Source: Eubacterium_G segne (GTDB lineage: Bacteria > Bacillota > Clostridia > Lachnospirales > Lachnospiraceae). From it: DNA of 64,000 nucleotides. A program made the position numbers and the translations under genes. Positions 36,147 to 44,485 of the stretch are shown here, piece after piece (positions within the stretch are counted from its first letter, which is position 1; each line of letters begins with the position of its first letter). The notes beneath the pieces were generated by a model that was not told where the DNA came from, made no database searches, and saw nothing but the letters and a program-made list of their open reading frames with translations. Location: the NCBI RefSeq assembly GCF_014287775.1, contig NZ_JACOOZ010000009.1, positions 1 to 64,000 of the forward strand, given 5' to 3'.

Positions 36147-37091
36147 TTATCCCAATTTCTCTAAAATTTTCTTAGCATCGTATTCAGGAGCAAAGTCTTT
36201 AGCTACGTCATATATTTCTTTAATTTTGGAAACATCCTCTTCTAAGTCATCAGCAATCTGATTAACGGATTTTCCTTTGGATAATTTTTTACAAATTAAA
36301 GAAACCATAAGTTGATTTTCGCCTTTTGTAAAACCTGTTGATTCGCCCTTTACAAATCCATCATCATAAGCATCCTGTCTTAGATATTCCATTGTTTTCT
36401 TTTCGTCATATTCCGTAAGAAGTGTGTGCATAGCCTCAGTCTTCCTTTCCAGCAGAAAATCTTTTAAAACATCATGCTCTATACAGTAGTCTATGGCATT
36501 TTCAATAGCGGCATTTATATCATTATATTTCTGCTTATAATCATTTATCGTTTTTATTAGTATACCATAATCCGATAATGTTTTACAGTTAGACAGTAAT
36601 TTTTTGTTATGTCCGTAGTTAATATTTAATATTGTAGCAGTCCACTCAAAACACCCCTCCCTTGAAGGCTCAATAAAAGCATCTGATAATTTTAATAATT
36701 GTTTATCGGGCATATCCCTTTCACCGTTATAAAAAACGTAATATTGCGGTGTGGGAAGCTTTACCAATTTATCTCTATAAATTCCCAAACTTCCTGTTGA
36801 AATATATTTGTTGTATAAATCCGCAAAATACATAAATCCCCGCAGTGGCATATTGGGATTCCAGGTGCTTTGCTGCTCAAACAATGCCAGATTATTTGAT
36901 ATAATGCAGGACACGTCATTTTTCATGCTCATATACAGGGCATTATCCATGGTAGTGATTTCCAAATCATCTAAATTAGTGTAACAAGTATCATTTAATG
37001 CGTTATAAAGACTAAGTAAATTGCCCTTATACTTTTCATAGCCAAATACCATACAAAATACCCGGTCTTTGTGGTTTCTATTATACTTCAT
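36147..37091 (-). CDS. Rpn/PD-(D/E)XK-like putative nuclease protein
   Basis: A 314-residue protein of the group annotated as Rpn-family recombination-promoting nuclease or putative transposase. NDVSCIISNNLALFEQQSTWNPNMPLRGFMYF matches the core (acidic residue, then E-x-Q). The C-terminal third is helical and charged, with a FVKGESTGFTKGE repeat and a final helix. The usual D...E-x-K set is not fully intact: the strand has NNLALFEQQS. Such genes occur in many copies in Lachnospiraceae genomes. Function is unproven. Confidence 0.72.
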   Translation of the reverse strand: MKYNRNHKDRVFCMVFGYEKYKGNLLSLYNALNDTCYTNLDDLEITTMDNALYMSMKNDVSCIISNNLALFEQQSTWNPNMPLRGFMYFADLYNKYISTGSLGIYRDKLVKLPTPQYYVFYNGERDMPDKQLLKLSDAFIEPSREGCFEWTATILNINYGHNKKLLSNCKTLSDYGILIKTINDYKQKYNDINAAIENAIDYCIEHDVLKDFLLERKTEAMHTLLTEYDEKKTMEYLRQDAYDDGFVKGESTGFTKGENQLMVSLICKKLSKGKSVNQIADDLEEDVSKIKEIYDVAKDFAPEYDAKKILEKLG

Positions 37092-37204
37092 ACTATAAAA
37101 TTCTCCTTAATATTCTTTCAGTGCAATTAGATGTGTTCGATAACTAAAAGAAATAGAAGATATATAATATTATACATACAATTAACAACTTTGCAAGCGG
37201 CAAT

Positions 37205-37249
37205 AAAAAAACAGGTTAAACAGTTAGAAAAAATACTGTTTAGCCTGTT
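37205..37249 (-). terminator. Terminator of the CDF transporter gene
   Basis: AACAGGTTAAACAGT (37210-37224) pairs with ACTGTTTAGCCTGTT (37235-37249) over 15 bp with one G-T pair. On the minus strand it is followed by a T-run (plus-strand A residues at 37205-37209). Confidence 0.85.
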
Positions 37250-37282
37250 GTGAAAATACACTATTATTCAAATCCTGCAATG

Positions 37283-38176
37283 TTATATTGCCGGAACAAT
37301 TTCCACAGATATCTGATCAAATTTATTTTCTAAGTCCTTTGTGATATGTTCCTGTATCCTCTTAAAATCCTTAATTTTTACAATATCATTTTTGCTTTTA
37401 ACATAAACCTCAATCCATGTTTTACGTCCGGTTTGGGTTACATCAAGAAAATCAAGGCTGTAGTCATAATTTTGAATATCCTCATTAACAACCTTTCTGA
37501 TTTCATCCATAACATCCTGTTCAGGGGAGAAAAGAACTAACTCCTTAAGATTTTTTATAATCTGTAAAACCGGTTCCTTAACCAGGAACAAAGCCACAAC
37601 AATGGCTACAGATGAGTCAATGTAAGGTATTACAAAGTTAAGCTTTGTATTTGCCAAAAACAGCTGGAATAAAAAAGCCACGGAAATTCCAAGAGTGCTT
37701 ACAATATCAACCTTCCATAAATATAATTCCGATTTTATAATCATGGAAGAATATTTACGGCTTAAATGCTTCAACATCAGCAACATAACAATGCAGCCAC
37801 CACAAAGGGAAGCTTCATAAATTAACACGTTTAATGCATTAACTGTGTGTCCACCGTGTAATAATACAACTACATTTGAAGCAATCATATTAATAACCAC
37901 AATCAAAAGAACAACATATTTAATTAATACCAATAATGATTCAATTTGTGAACAGCCATAAGGTTTCTTTTCAGAAACAGGTTTATACAGAAATGGAACC
38001 AATGCAAACATTGGAAGCAAAAGAAGTAAATCAAATAAATCGAATATTCCGTCAGTCATTACGGTTTTAGAACCCAACAAAAATGAAGCTATAATTTCTA
38101 ATAAAGTAAATGCAATGGTGCCTCCCAGTGAAAGCTTTAATATTTTGTTTTCTATTTTGTATTTCTCATCTTTCAT
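37283..38176 (-). CDS. Cation diffusion facilitator (CDF) family transporter
   Basis: A 297-residue CDF-type metal exporter. About six membrane helices span residues 20-210, with the SKTVMTDGIFDLFDLLLLL helix-2 metal-site region (Asp present) and YIDSSVAIVVALFLV in helix 5. A C-terminal cytoplasmic domain ending VSEIVPAI-like follows. The likely cargo is zinc, manganese or another divalent ion. ATG 38176 is preferred; an upstream in-frame TTG gives 11 extra residues without a good ribosome binding site. The gene diverges from a MerR regulator, which may control it. Confidence 0.85.
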   Translation of the reverse strand: MKDEKYKIENKILKLSLGGTIAFTLLEIIASFLLGSKTVMTDGIFDLFDLLLLLPMFALVPFLYKPVSEKKPYGCSQIESLLVLIKYVVLLIVVINMIASNVVVLLHGGHTVNALNVLIYEASLCGGCIVMLLMLKHLSRKYSSMIIKSELYLWKVDIVSTLGISVAFLFQLFLANTKLNFVIPYIDSSVAIVVALFLVKEPVLQIIKNLKELVLFSPEQDVMDEIRKVVNEDIQNYDYSLDFLDVTQTGRKTWIEVYVKSKNDIVKIKDFKRIQEHITKDLENKFDQISVEIVPAI

Positions 38177-38257
38177 AATGAATAAAAAATAATCCTTTCC
38201 AAAGAACAATAAATTTTATTGCCTTTTTTGTTCTACAATATAATAAAGTCTGGTATA

Positions 38258-38343
38258 ATACTAATGTCAATATGCCTAAATACAGATATAATACCTAAAA
38301 ATACTTATTATATCTATTATAATTGACAAACAAACATTAGTAT
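38258..38343. promoter_or_regulatory. Divergent promoter region with 10-bp inverted repeat (CDF/MerR)
   Basis: ATACTAATGT (38258-38267) and ACATTAGTAT (38334-38343) are perfect inverted copies, each next to a TATAAT-like sequence. They frame the AT-rich region between the CDF and MerR genes. The arrangement suggests two regulator-binding sites, one at each divergent promoter. Confidence 0.6.
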
Positions 38344-38364
38344 AATACAAGGAAAGAAACGAAA

Positions 38365-39180
38365 ATGAAGCGAAAAAAGACTTTTAACATAGGAGAATTA
38401 TCAAGATTATTTAATGTAAGCACGGATTCCATACGTTACTATGAAAAGATTGGAATACTTAACCCATTGCGAAATCAGGAGAACAATTACAGGGTTTATA
38501 CCTTATCAGATATACGTCAGCTTACCATGATAAGAGAGTTGCTGGGACTGGATTTTTCCACAGAGAGGATAAAGGAATTTGATAAAAATCAAAATGTGGA
38601 AACCACTAAAACATTACTTACGGAGGAGCTTAATATTGTTAATCAAAACATAGTTGAGTTGTTTGAAAAAAGAATAAGTATTGAGGCAAGAATTAAGTCC
38701 TTAGAAGAAAATATGAATCACACTGATTTAGAAAACATCAGGCTTAAAAATTTTGAAGAGAGACACTGTGTAATGATAAGCGAATCCAATTTAGATGATG
38801 ATGACGTGGATTATTATCTTGTTAAATATATGCAGTCCCACAAAAACAAAGTAGACACAATAGGAGCCTGTGACTGTTATGTGTTAGACACAAGCAAAGT
38901 AAATGACGAGGACAATTCCTATATTACAAAGGGGGTGTTTTTCTATTCTGACACACTTTTATATAATAGTAATTATTCCCTTCCTGCCGGAAAGTACCTG
39001 TCTATTTTCTATAAAGGTTCATCTACAAGAACCAAACAGGGAGTGGACAAGCTAATAGCTTACGCTAAAGAACATCATCTGAAAATAACCGGTGATCCCA
39101 TAGAATTTTGCCACATAGATGATTATGAAACATCCATAGAGGAAGAATGTCTTACGGAAATTCAACTTCCGGTAAAATAA
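38365..39180 (+). CDS. MerR family transcriptional regulator with GyrI-like effector domain
   Basis: A 271-residue regulator. The N-terminal MerR winged-helix is clear: FNIGELSRLFNVSTDSIRYYEKIGIL, then YRVYTLSDIRQL. A coiled-coil dimerisation helix (about residues 82-118) leads to a C-terminal ~145-residue region resembling BmrR/GyrI-type ligand-binding domains. AAGGAAAG precedes the ATG. Divergence from the CDF gene across a short region with inverted repeats suggests regulation of one or both. Lack of metal-binding cysteines argues for an organic ligand rather than a metal. Confidence 0.88.
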   Translation: MKRKKTFNIGELSRLFNVSTDSIRYYEKIGILNPLRNQENNYRVYTLSDIRQLTMIRELLGLDFSTERIKEFDKNQNVETTKTLLTEELNIVNQNIVELFEKRISIEARIKSLEENMNHTDLENIRLKNFEERHCVMISESNLDDDDVDYYLVKYMQSHKNKVDTIGACDCYVLDTSKVNDEDNSYITKGVFFYSDTLLYNSNYSLPAGKYLSIFYKGSSTRTKQGVDKLIAYAKEHHLKITGDPIEFCHIDDYETSIEEECLTEIQLPVK

Positions 39181-39263
39181 TGAATGGAAATAGTGTATTT
39201 TACAGTTGAATTGAAGGGGATAAGTGTTAAACTAAAGTTAATAAATATAAAAGGTGGTAGCCT

Positions 39264-40694
39264 ATGAATAAAAAGACAATGAAAATGATAATTGCATCAG
39301 GAATTATTGTAATAGCAGTGACTATTATGGCGGGAATTAATAATACGGGATTTAAAATGCCGGGTAGAGCTACGGTTAATTCTGTAATAGAGGCGGAGGA
39401 GACTTCTACAACGGTTACGGATTTTGAAAAAGAAAGACCGGTAATAGCTTCTATTGTTAATAACAGGAATGGCATTGCCATAACATGGAATAAAATAGAG
39501 GGGGCTACAGGCTATTATATTTACAGGGACGGAAAGAAAATCTGTCAGGTGAAAAAGGAGACAACTAAATATACAGACAAAGGAGCAAACAAAAACGGTA
39601 CTTTATATGGATTTAGCATTATGGCGTATAAAACAATTAATGGAAAAACATATAAAAGCGTGATTTCTCCGGGAGTTAAAAGCTGTTTTCTTAAGGGAAG
39701 CAGCATTGATATATTAACCAAAAAAGCAGGAAATACTCATGTTTCCTGGCGCAAAAACAGTAAGGCTAATGGGTATCAGGTACAGTATTCCACAAAGCAA
39801 AGCTTTAAAAAAGCAAGGGTTAAAACAGTAAAGGGACAAAACAAAAAATCTGCAAAGCTATCTAAACTAAAGAATACAAAGAGCTATTATGTAAGACTAA
39901 GGGGTTATGTCAGGAAAGGAAAAAAGAAATATTATTCACATTGGAGTACCTGTGCCAAAATAATTCCATGGAATGGTAAATGGGAGTTTGCAGGTTATTC
40001 AAAAATACATACAGATTCAGCCACCTTATATTTTTCAAGTGCACCTAAAACTAAGAAAAAAACAGTGTGTATAAATGCAGGTCATGGAACTAAAGGAGGC
40101 GAAAGTGTTATGACTTTATGCCATCCTGATGGCAGTGGAAAAGTAACGGGAGGAAGTACGGCAGCAGGTGCCATAAGAGCTACGTCAATTAATAGTGGAA
40201 CTGTTTTAAATGACGGAACCACAGAGGCGCAGGCTACATTGAAACTGGCAATGGTAGTGAAAAAGAAGCTTTTAAAAGCAGGTTATAATGTTTTAATGGT
40301 AAGGGAAGGCGAAGATTCCCAGATAGACAATATTGGAAGAACAGTGTTTGCCAATAACTGTGCCGATTATCACATTGCCCTGCATTACGATTCTTCATCA
40401 TCTGATAAAGGGGCATTTTATATTAGCGTACCTGAAAATAAGTCATATAGAAATATGTATCCGGTTTCTAAAAATTGGAAAAAACACAATAAATTAGGAA
40501 AAAATCTCGTATGGGGAATGGAAAATGCAGGAGTTAAAATATATGGAAAGGGGGAAATGGCAATTGATTTAACTCAAACCTCCTACTCTACCATTCCATC
40601 GGTGGATTTAGAGGTAGGAGATAAGAGCAGCAATCATTCAAACAAGGCATTAAAAACCATTGCTTCCGGCATTGTTAAGGGCATGAATAAATAA
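39264..40694 (+). CDS. Secreted N-acetylmuramoyl-L-alanine amidase with two Fn3-like domains
   Basis: A 476-residue exported protein with an N-terminal signal or anchor helix (about 4-25) and two Fn3-like domains (about 52-145 and 146-240; GYYIYRDGKK and GYQVQYSTKQSF). A C-terminal Amidase_3 domain (about 267-476) shows KKTVCINAGHG, a Glu in the DGTTEAQAT segment, HIALHYDSSSS and a late VDLEVG Glu, as expected for the zinc site of the family. It should cut the bond between MurNAc and the stem peptide in the cell wall. AAAGGTGG precedes the ATG. Its stop abuts the stop of the convergent methyltransferase gene with no space. Confidence 0.9.
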   Translation: MNKKTMKMIIASGIIVIAVTIMAGINNTGFKMPGRATVNSVIEAEETSTTVTDFEKERPVIASIVNNRNGIAITWNKIEGATGYYIYRDGKKICQVKKETTKYTDKGANKNGTLYGFSIMAYKTINGKTYKSVISPGVKSCFLKGSSIDILTKKAGNTHVSWRKNSKANGYQVQYSTKQSFKKARVKTVKGQNKKSAKLSKLKNTKSYYVRLRGYVRKGKKKYYSHWSTCAKIIPWNGKWEFAGYSKIHTDSATLYFSSAPKTKKKTVCINAGHGTKGGESVMTLCHPDGSGKVTGGSTAAGAIRATSINSGTVLNDGTTEAQATLKLAMVVKKKLLKAGYNVLMVREGEDSQIDNIGRTVFANNCADYHIALHYDSSSSDKGAFYISVPENKSYRNMYPVSKNWKKHNKLGKNLVWGMENAGVKIYGKGEMAIDLTQTSYSTIPSVDLEVGDKSSNHSNKALKTIASGIVKGMNK

Positions 40695-41390
40695 TTACCT
40701 TTTTTCTAACAAAAACAGACGGTTCATGCCTTCCTGCCATGGGTATGGAAACTCTAAATATCGTAAAATGTTGTAGGACTTTTCAAAGCTTTGTTTCCAG
40801 GATGCCGTGTCAAGTTCACGGTATCTTAAAACCCCGTCCTCCTCAAAAAGATTGTCCTTAATCTGGGTCATCCCCCATTCAGCCATATCGGCTTTGTCAT
40901 AATAAGGATTTAATTTTACAAACATTAGACCTTTCGGGGATAAAAGATCAGTAAGGCGATTAAAGGTTTTTACAGCTACATCTTTAGGCATTACGTCTAA
41001 AACATTTGACAGTATTATTCCGTCAAAGGAGCCTTCCTCGTAGCTGTCAAAGTAAGATATGTCTCCTATATCGAAGTTAAGGTTTTTATAATTATTTACG
41101 GAAGTCATTTTGCGGGCATATTGGATGCCTGTTTCTGACAAATCAACTCCCAGACCAAAATTCATATTTCCAAATTCATAGCATTGAAAAATCACATCTC
41201 CGGTGCCACAGCCAAAATCCAAAATATTTTTACATTTGCTGGCAAAAATATCTAAGCAAATATCAAACATAGGCTCCACGGAAAGAGATTTTCCTTTTAA
41301 ATCAACGATTTTGCAGTGGGAGTAAGTTTCGTTCCACATATTAACGGCACGATCGTAGTCCTGTTTTATTATTTCATCTTCTTTGTTCAT
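40695..41390 (-). CDS. Class I SAM-dependent methyltransferase
   Basis: A 231-residue methyltransferase. Motif I is LDFGCGTGDV (about residues 68-77), the acidic strand follows in GLGVDLSE, and IILSNVLDVM matches motif IV. The substrate is unknown. ATG 41390 is preferred because GAGGTG is six bases upstream; the frame extends three codons further. The gene is convergent with the amidase gene with zero bases between the two stop codons, so their 3' transcripts must overlap. Confidence 0.87.
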   Translation of the reverse strand: MNKEDEIIKQDYDRAVNMWNETYSHCKIVDLKGKSLSVEPMFDICLDIFASKCKNILDFGCGTGDVIFQCYEFGNMNFGLGVDLSETGIQYARKMTSVNNYKNLNFDIGDISYFDSYEEGSFDGIILSNVLDVMPKDVAVKTFNRLTDLLSPKGLMFVKLNPYYDKADMAEWGMTQIKDNLFEEDGVLRYRELDTASWKQSFEKSYNILRYLEFPYPWQEGMNRLFLLEKR

Positions 41391-41543
41391 TTTGCACACC
41401 TCTTTTTAGTATTTTTCAGTATTAACACAATTATAGATTCACTTTTTAAAAGAATCAATAAGTTACCGGAATGTTTTGTATGGGAAAAAAAGTCCGATTA
41501 TGCTATTATAAATGTGTTTAAAAAGAGTTTTAAGAGGATTTAC

Positions 41544-43766
41544 ATGACATTCGGGGAATTTATAAATAAGTACAATATACAATTAAATGAGCAGCAGTTA
41601 GCGGCAGTGAAATCTGTGGAAAAGCCAACTCTTATTCTGGCGGTGCCGGGAAGTGGAAAAACCAGAGTTCTTATAACAAGACTTGGCTACATGATTTACT
41701 GCCTTGCTATAGAGCCTGAAAGTATTCTAACCCTGACATACACAGTGCCTGCCACCATGGAAATGAAAACACGGTTTGCAGAGATGTTTGGACAGGAGAT
41801 GGCAGGAAAACTTAATTTTAGGACAATTAATGGTATTGCAGCAAAGATTATTAACTATTTTTCGGAAAAATCTCATAAGGAGGTTTATAATCTGTTAGAT
41901 AAGGAAAGTGACAGGTATCGTCTTTTGGCGGAAGCCTATACAGAGGCGGTAAACAGCCGACCTACGGAAAGCGATTTGATGAATCTGTCCACTAGAATAA
42001 CTTATATTAAAAATATGATGCTTTCAAAGGATGAAATAGCAGTTTTGGGGGAAAAGGAAGATATTCCCATACATAAAATCTTTGACATATACAATAAGAA
42101 ACTTAGAGACGGCTTTTTGATGGATTATGATGACCAGATGATTTATGCCATAAATCTGTTAAAACTATGTAAGGATTTACTTAGGGATTTTCAGGAAACA
42201 TACAAATATATTTGTGTGGATGAGGCACAGGATACTTCAAAAATACAGCATGAGTTAATAAATATGTTAGCGGGAAAGTACCGGAAACTGTTTATGGTGG
42301 GGGATGAAGACCAAAGCATATATGGATTTAGGGCAGCATATCCGGAGGCACTTATTTCTTTTGAGGAAAATTATCCCGGGGCAAATGTTCTCTTAATGGA
42401 GGAAAATTTCAGGTCTGCCGGGGAAATAGTTAAGGCGGCAGATAGGTTTGTCAGTAAAAATACAATGAGGCATGAAAAGCATATGAAAGCTACAAGAGAC
42501 ATGGGAGTGGATATTAAGACAATAAAGGTAAATGATAGAAAAGACCAGTATTCTCATTTAATAGAGGCTGCAAGACAATGTCAGATGGAAAAATATGAGA
42601 TAGAGCAGAGCAGGATGAAAAAGTATCAGACAGAGCAGAGCCGGATAAATGGGGTAGAATCCGGGTTTGAAGAAAAAACAATGGGACAGAAAGTAACGGC
42701 AGTGCTGTATCCGGAAAATGAGTGCATTTTGCCGGTTATAGACAGATTAGAGCGAATGAATATCCCATATTATGTGAAAAATAATGACCTGACATTTTTT
42801 TCAAACAAGGTGGTAAAGGATATTAGGGATATAATTTTATTTGCCTATGACACAAAGAATACTGAGTTGTTTACCCGGATTTATTTTAAAGTCTCCACTT
42901 ATATAGGCAGGGATTATTTAGATAGAATATATAGGTTAAGCAAAAAAGAAGATATTCCCATATTGCAGGCGGCTCTTAAAATTCCTGAAATTCCTTCAGG
43001 ATCTAAGCAAAGTGTTGGAAAAATAATCAGACAGTTTGAAAATCTGTTAAAGGATAATGGAGGACAGGCAATAGGCAGAATAGCCGGTACTATGGGTTAT
43101 AACGACTATTTGCAGCGGTATAAAATTAAAACTGACAAAATAGACATTATTAAAGCTATTGCTTCCATGGAACCGTCGGCTATGAGAGTGGTAGAAAGGT
43201 TAGATGAACTGGCGAAAATAATCAGCACTAAGAAATTTAACAAAAACAGTAATTTTGTGCTGTCTACTATTCATTCAAGCAAAGGTCTTGAATATGACAG
43301 GGTATTTATAATGGATGGAAAAGACGGGATATTTCCATCTAAGGTTATTGCCAGACCTGAAAAAGCGGATACAGAGAGCCTAAAGGAGTATGAAGAGGAG
43401 AGAAGGCTTTACTATGTTGCCGTTACAAGGGCAAAAGATGAGCTGGTTTTGTTTACTTTTGTTAACGCATCAACTTTTTCAGATGAATTGCTGGGGCTTG
43501 AAAAGGCAGATAGAAAACCATCAAGGTCAGGAAATACAATTAGTGTAAAAAATGGCTTAGTGGAAAAAACTAAAACCATTGATATAAGCGATGCCCGGTA
43601 TAAAGAAAAACTTGAAGAAATAAAGAGAACCGGAAAGGTTGTTCACAAGAAACTTGGGGAGTGTAAGGCACGAGTAATAGACGACAGAATGGTGGAATTG
43701 GAGTCTAAAACCAAAAAGATAAAGTGCGACTTGAGGGTCATGCTTAAAAATCAGTTGATAGAGTAA
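41544..43766 (+). CDS. UvrD/PcrA/Rep-type superfamily 1 DNA helicase
   Basis: A 740-residue SF1A helicase. Motifs in order: Q motif LNEQQLAAVK, Walker A AVPGSGKTR (about residues 32-40), Ia TLTYTVPA, Walker B YICVDEAQDTS, III GDEDQSIYGFRAA, V STIHSSKGLEYDRVFIMD and VI YVAVTRAKDEL. It unwinds DNA during repair or replication restart. The start ATG 41544 follows AAGAGGA. The region 41400-41543 is open in frame but has no ribosome binding site and looks non-coding. The ~60-residue C-terminal tail is unlike PcrA, so it may be a specialised paralogue. Confidence 0.92.
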   Translation: MTFGEFINKYNIQLNEQQLAAVKSVEKPTLILAVPGSGKTRVLITRLGYMIYCLAIEPESILTLTYTVPATMEMKTRFAEMFGQEMAGKLNFRTINGIAAKIINYFSEKSHKEVYNLLDKESDRYRLLAEAYTEAVNSRPTESDLMNLSTRITYIKNMMLSKDEIAVLGEKEDIPIHKIFDIYNKKLRDGFLMDYDDQMIYAINLLKLCKDLLRDFQETYKYICVDEAQDTSKIQHELINMLAGKYRKLFMVGDEDQSIYGFRAAYPEALISFEENYPGANVLLMEENFRSAGEIVKAADRFVSKNTMRHEKHMKATRDMGVDIKTIKVNDRKDQYSHLIEAARQCQMEKYEIEQSRMKKYQTEQSRINGVESGFEEKTMGQKVTAVLYPENECILPVIDRLERMNIPYYVKNNDLTFFSNKVVKDIRDIILFAYDTKNTELFTRIYFKVSTYIGRDYLDRIYRLSKKEDIPILQAALKIPEIPSGSKQSVGKIIRQFENLLKDNGGQAIGRIAGTMGYNDYLQRYKIKTDKIDIIKAIASMEPSAMRVVERLDELAKIISTKKFNKNSNFVLSTIHSSKGLEYDRVFIMDGKDGIFPSKVIARPEKADTESLKEYEEERRLYYVAVTRAKDELVLFTFVNASTFSDELLGLEKADRKPSRSGNTISVKNGLVEKTKTIDISDARYKEKLEEIKRTGKVVHKKLGECKARVIDDRMVELESKTKKIKCDLRVMLKNQLIE

Positions 43767-43773
43767 AATGTAA

Positions 43774-44157
43774 ATACACAGTCGAAATCTTCATATAAGT
43801 GGACTTTTGAATGAAAAAGTGGACATAGGGGACACAAAAGTGGATATTGGGAACACAAAAGTGGACATTGGGGACGAAAAAGTGGACATTAAGGGAACAA
43901 AAGTGGACATTGGGGGCAAATAAGTGGACATTGAAAGGGTACTTTCCGAAAAAGAAAGCGATTTTACTGTAAAAACGAAAGTTCATATTCATAGACTTTT
44001 TGAGAAATTTGGATTTGATGAAGTATTTGGAAGAGGTGCAGTTATGGAACTTCTTGAACTGAAAAAATCAGGTGCATCAAAACTGATTTCTAATCTGGTA
44101 CAGGCGGATATTATTGAATCGGTGTCCGGTCACGGAAAAAGGAAAGTACAGATTTAA
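43774..44157 (+). pseudogene. Degraded C-terminal end of an AlbA_2/Fic-type protein
   Basis: One reading frame shows five heptads of KVDIGDT type, an in-frame TAA at 43921-43923, and then VDIERVLSEK...SDFTVKTKVHIHRLFEKFGFDEVFGR...MELLELKKSGASKLISNLVQADIIE. That last part is the winged-helix end often seen in Lachnospiraceae AlbA_2 or Fic-related regulators, where similar TKVDI repeats join it to the main body. The main catalytic part is absent, and the upstream neighbour is the unrelated helicase. The open part after the TAA begins with GTG 43924 and lacks a ribosome binding site. I regard it as a gene remnant. Confidence 0.65.
43816..43935 (+). repeat. 21-bp tandem repeat encoding KVDIGDT-type heptads
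   Basis: Units of about 21 bases around AAAAGTGGACATTGGGGAC recur five to six times. They are in frame with the downstream remnant except for one TAA. The reverse-strand open frame over the array is a by-product. Confidence 0.85.
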
Positions 44158-44198
44158 AAAATAAATACCGGTATCAGGGATGTGGTAAAGCATATAAC

Positions 44199-44303
44199 TT
44201 ATGAAACGGTATAGGATTACCGTTTCATAACTCTGCTCCGCAGAGCACGCTCCATCGGAGCTGGTCAACTACGCTTTTGAAACACCTGATGTGTTTCAAA
44301 AGC
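44199..44303. repeat. Cluster of strong stem-loops
   Basis: The gap 44158-44485 holds no gene. It contains TTATGAAACGGTA/TACCGTTTCATAA (44199-44230, 13 bp perfect), CTCTGC/GCAGAG (44231-44245), GCTCC/GGAGC (44249-44261) and GCTTTTGAAACAC/GTGTTTCAAAAGC (44273-44303, 13 bp perfect). The two long stems share a TGAAAC core. None has a long T-run. It looks like a repetitive palindromic or MITE-like intergenic element. Confidence 0.7.
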
Positions 44304-44335
44304 TATATTTTTAAAAATATAATTATAGTTTAATA

Positions 44336-44376
44336 AAAGACTGTAGTTCAACAACTTGAACATACAGTCTTTTTGT
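44336..44376. terminator. Terminator in the gap before the CDF gene
   Basis: AAAGACTGTAGTTCAA (44336-44351) pairs with TTGAAC-A-TACAGTCTTT (44356-44372) apart from one bulged A, then T residues. It can serve the remnant on the plus strand. The CDF gene ends about 110 bases away on the minus strand, so it may serve that too. Confidence 0.8.
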
Positions 44377-44485
44377 GTACTAATTATTATTTGTCAGGGG
44401 GAGAGTCTGTAAAGCGTTGTAGAGCGCGAAAAAGCTTAATAACTGGTTATTTCTTATTTGCTAAGAGATATTAATTACCAACTTA

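Noticed and set aside
41316..41543. A possible 76-residue N-terminal extension of the UvrD-type helicase, also overlapping the divergent methyltransferase start.
   Set aside because: No ribosome binding site at the upstream start; the segment is hydrophobic and unlike helicases; ATG 41544 has AAGAGGA and is followed at once by the Q motif.
43744..43992. A minus-strand 82-codon frame with NVHFCVPNVHFF repeats.
   Set aside because: It is the complement of the KVDI heptad repeat of the plus-strand remnant; no ribosome binding site and low-complexity composition.
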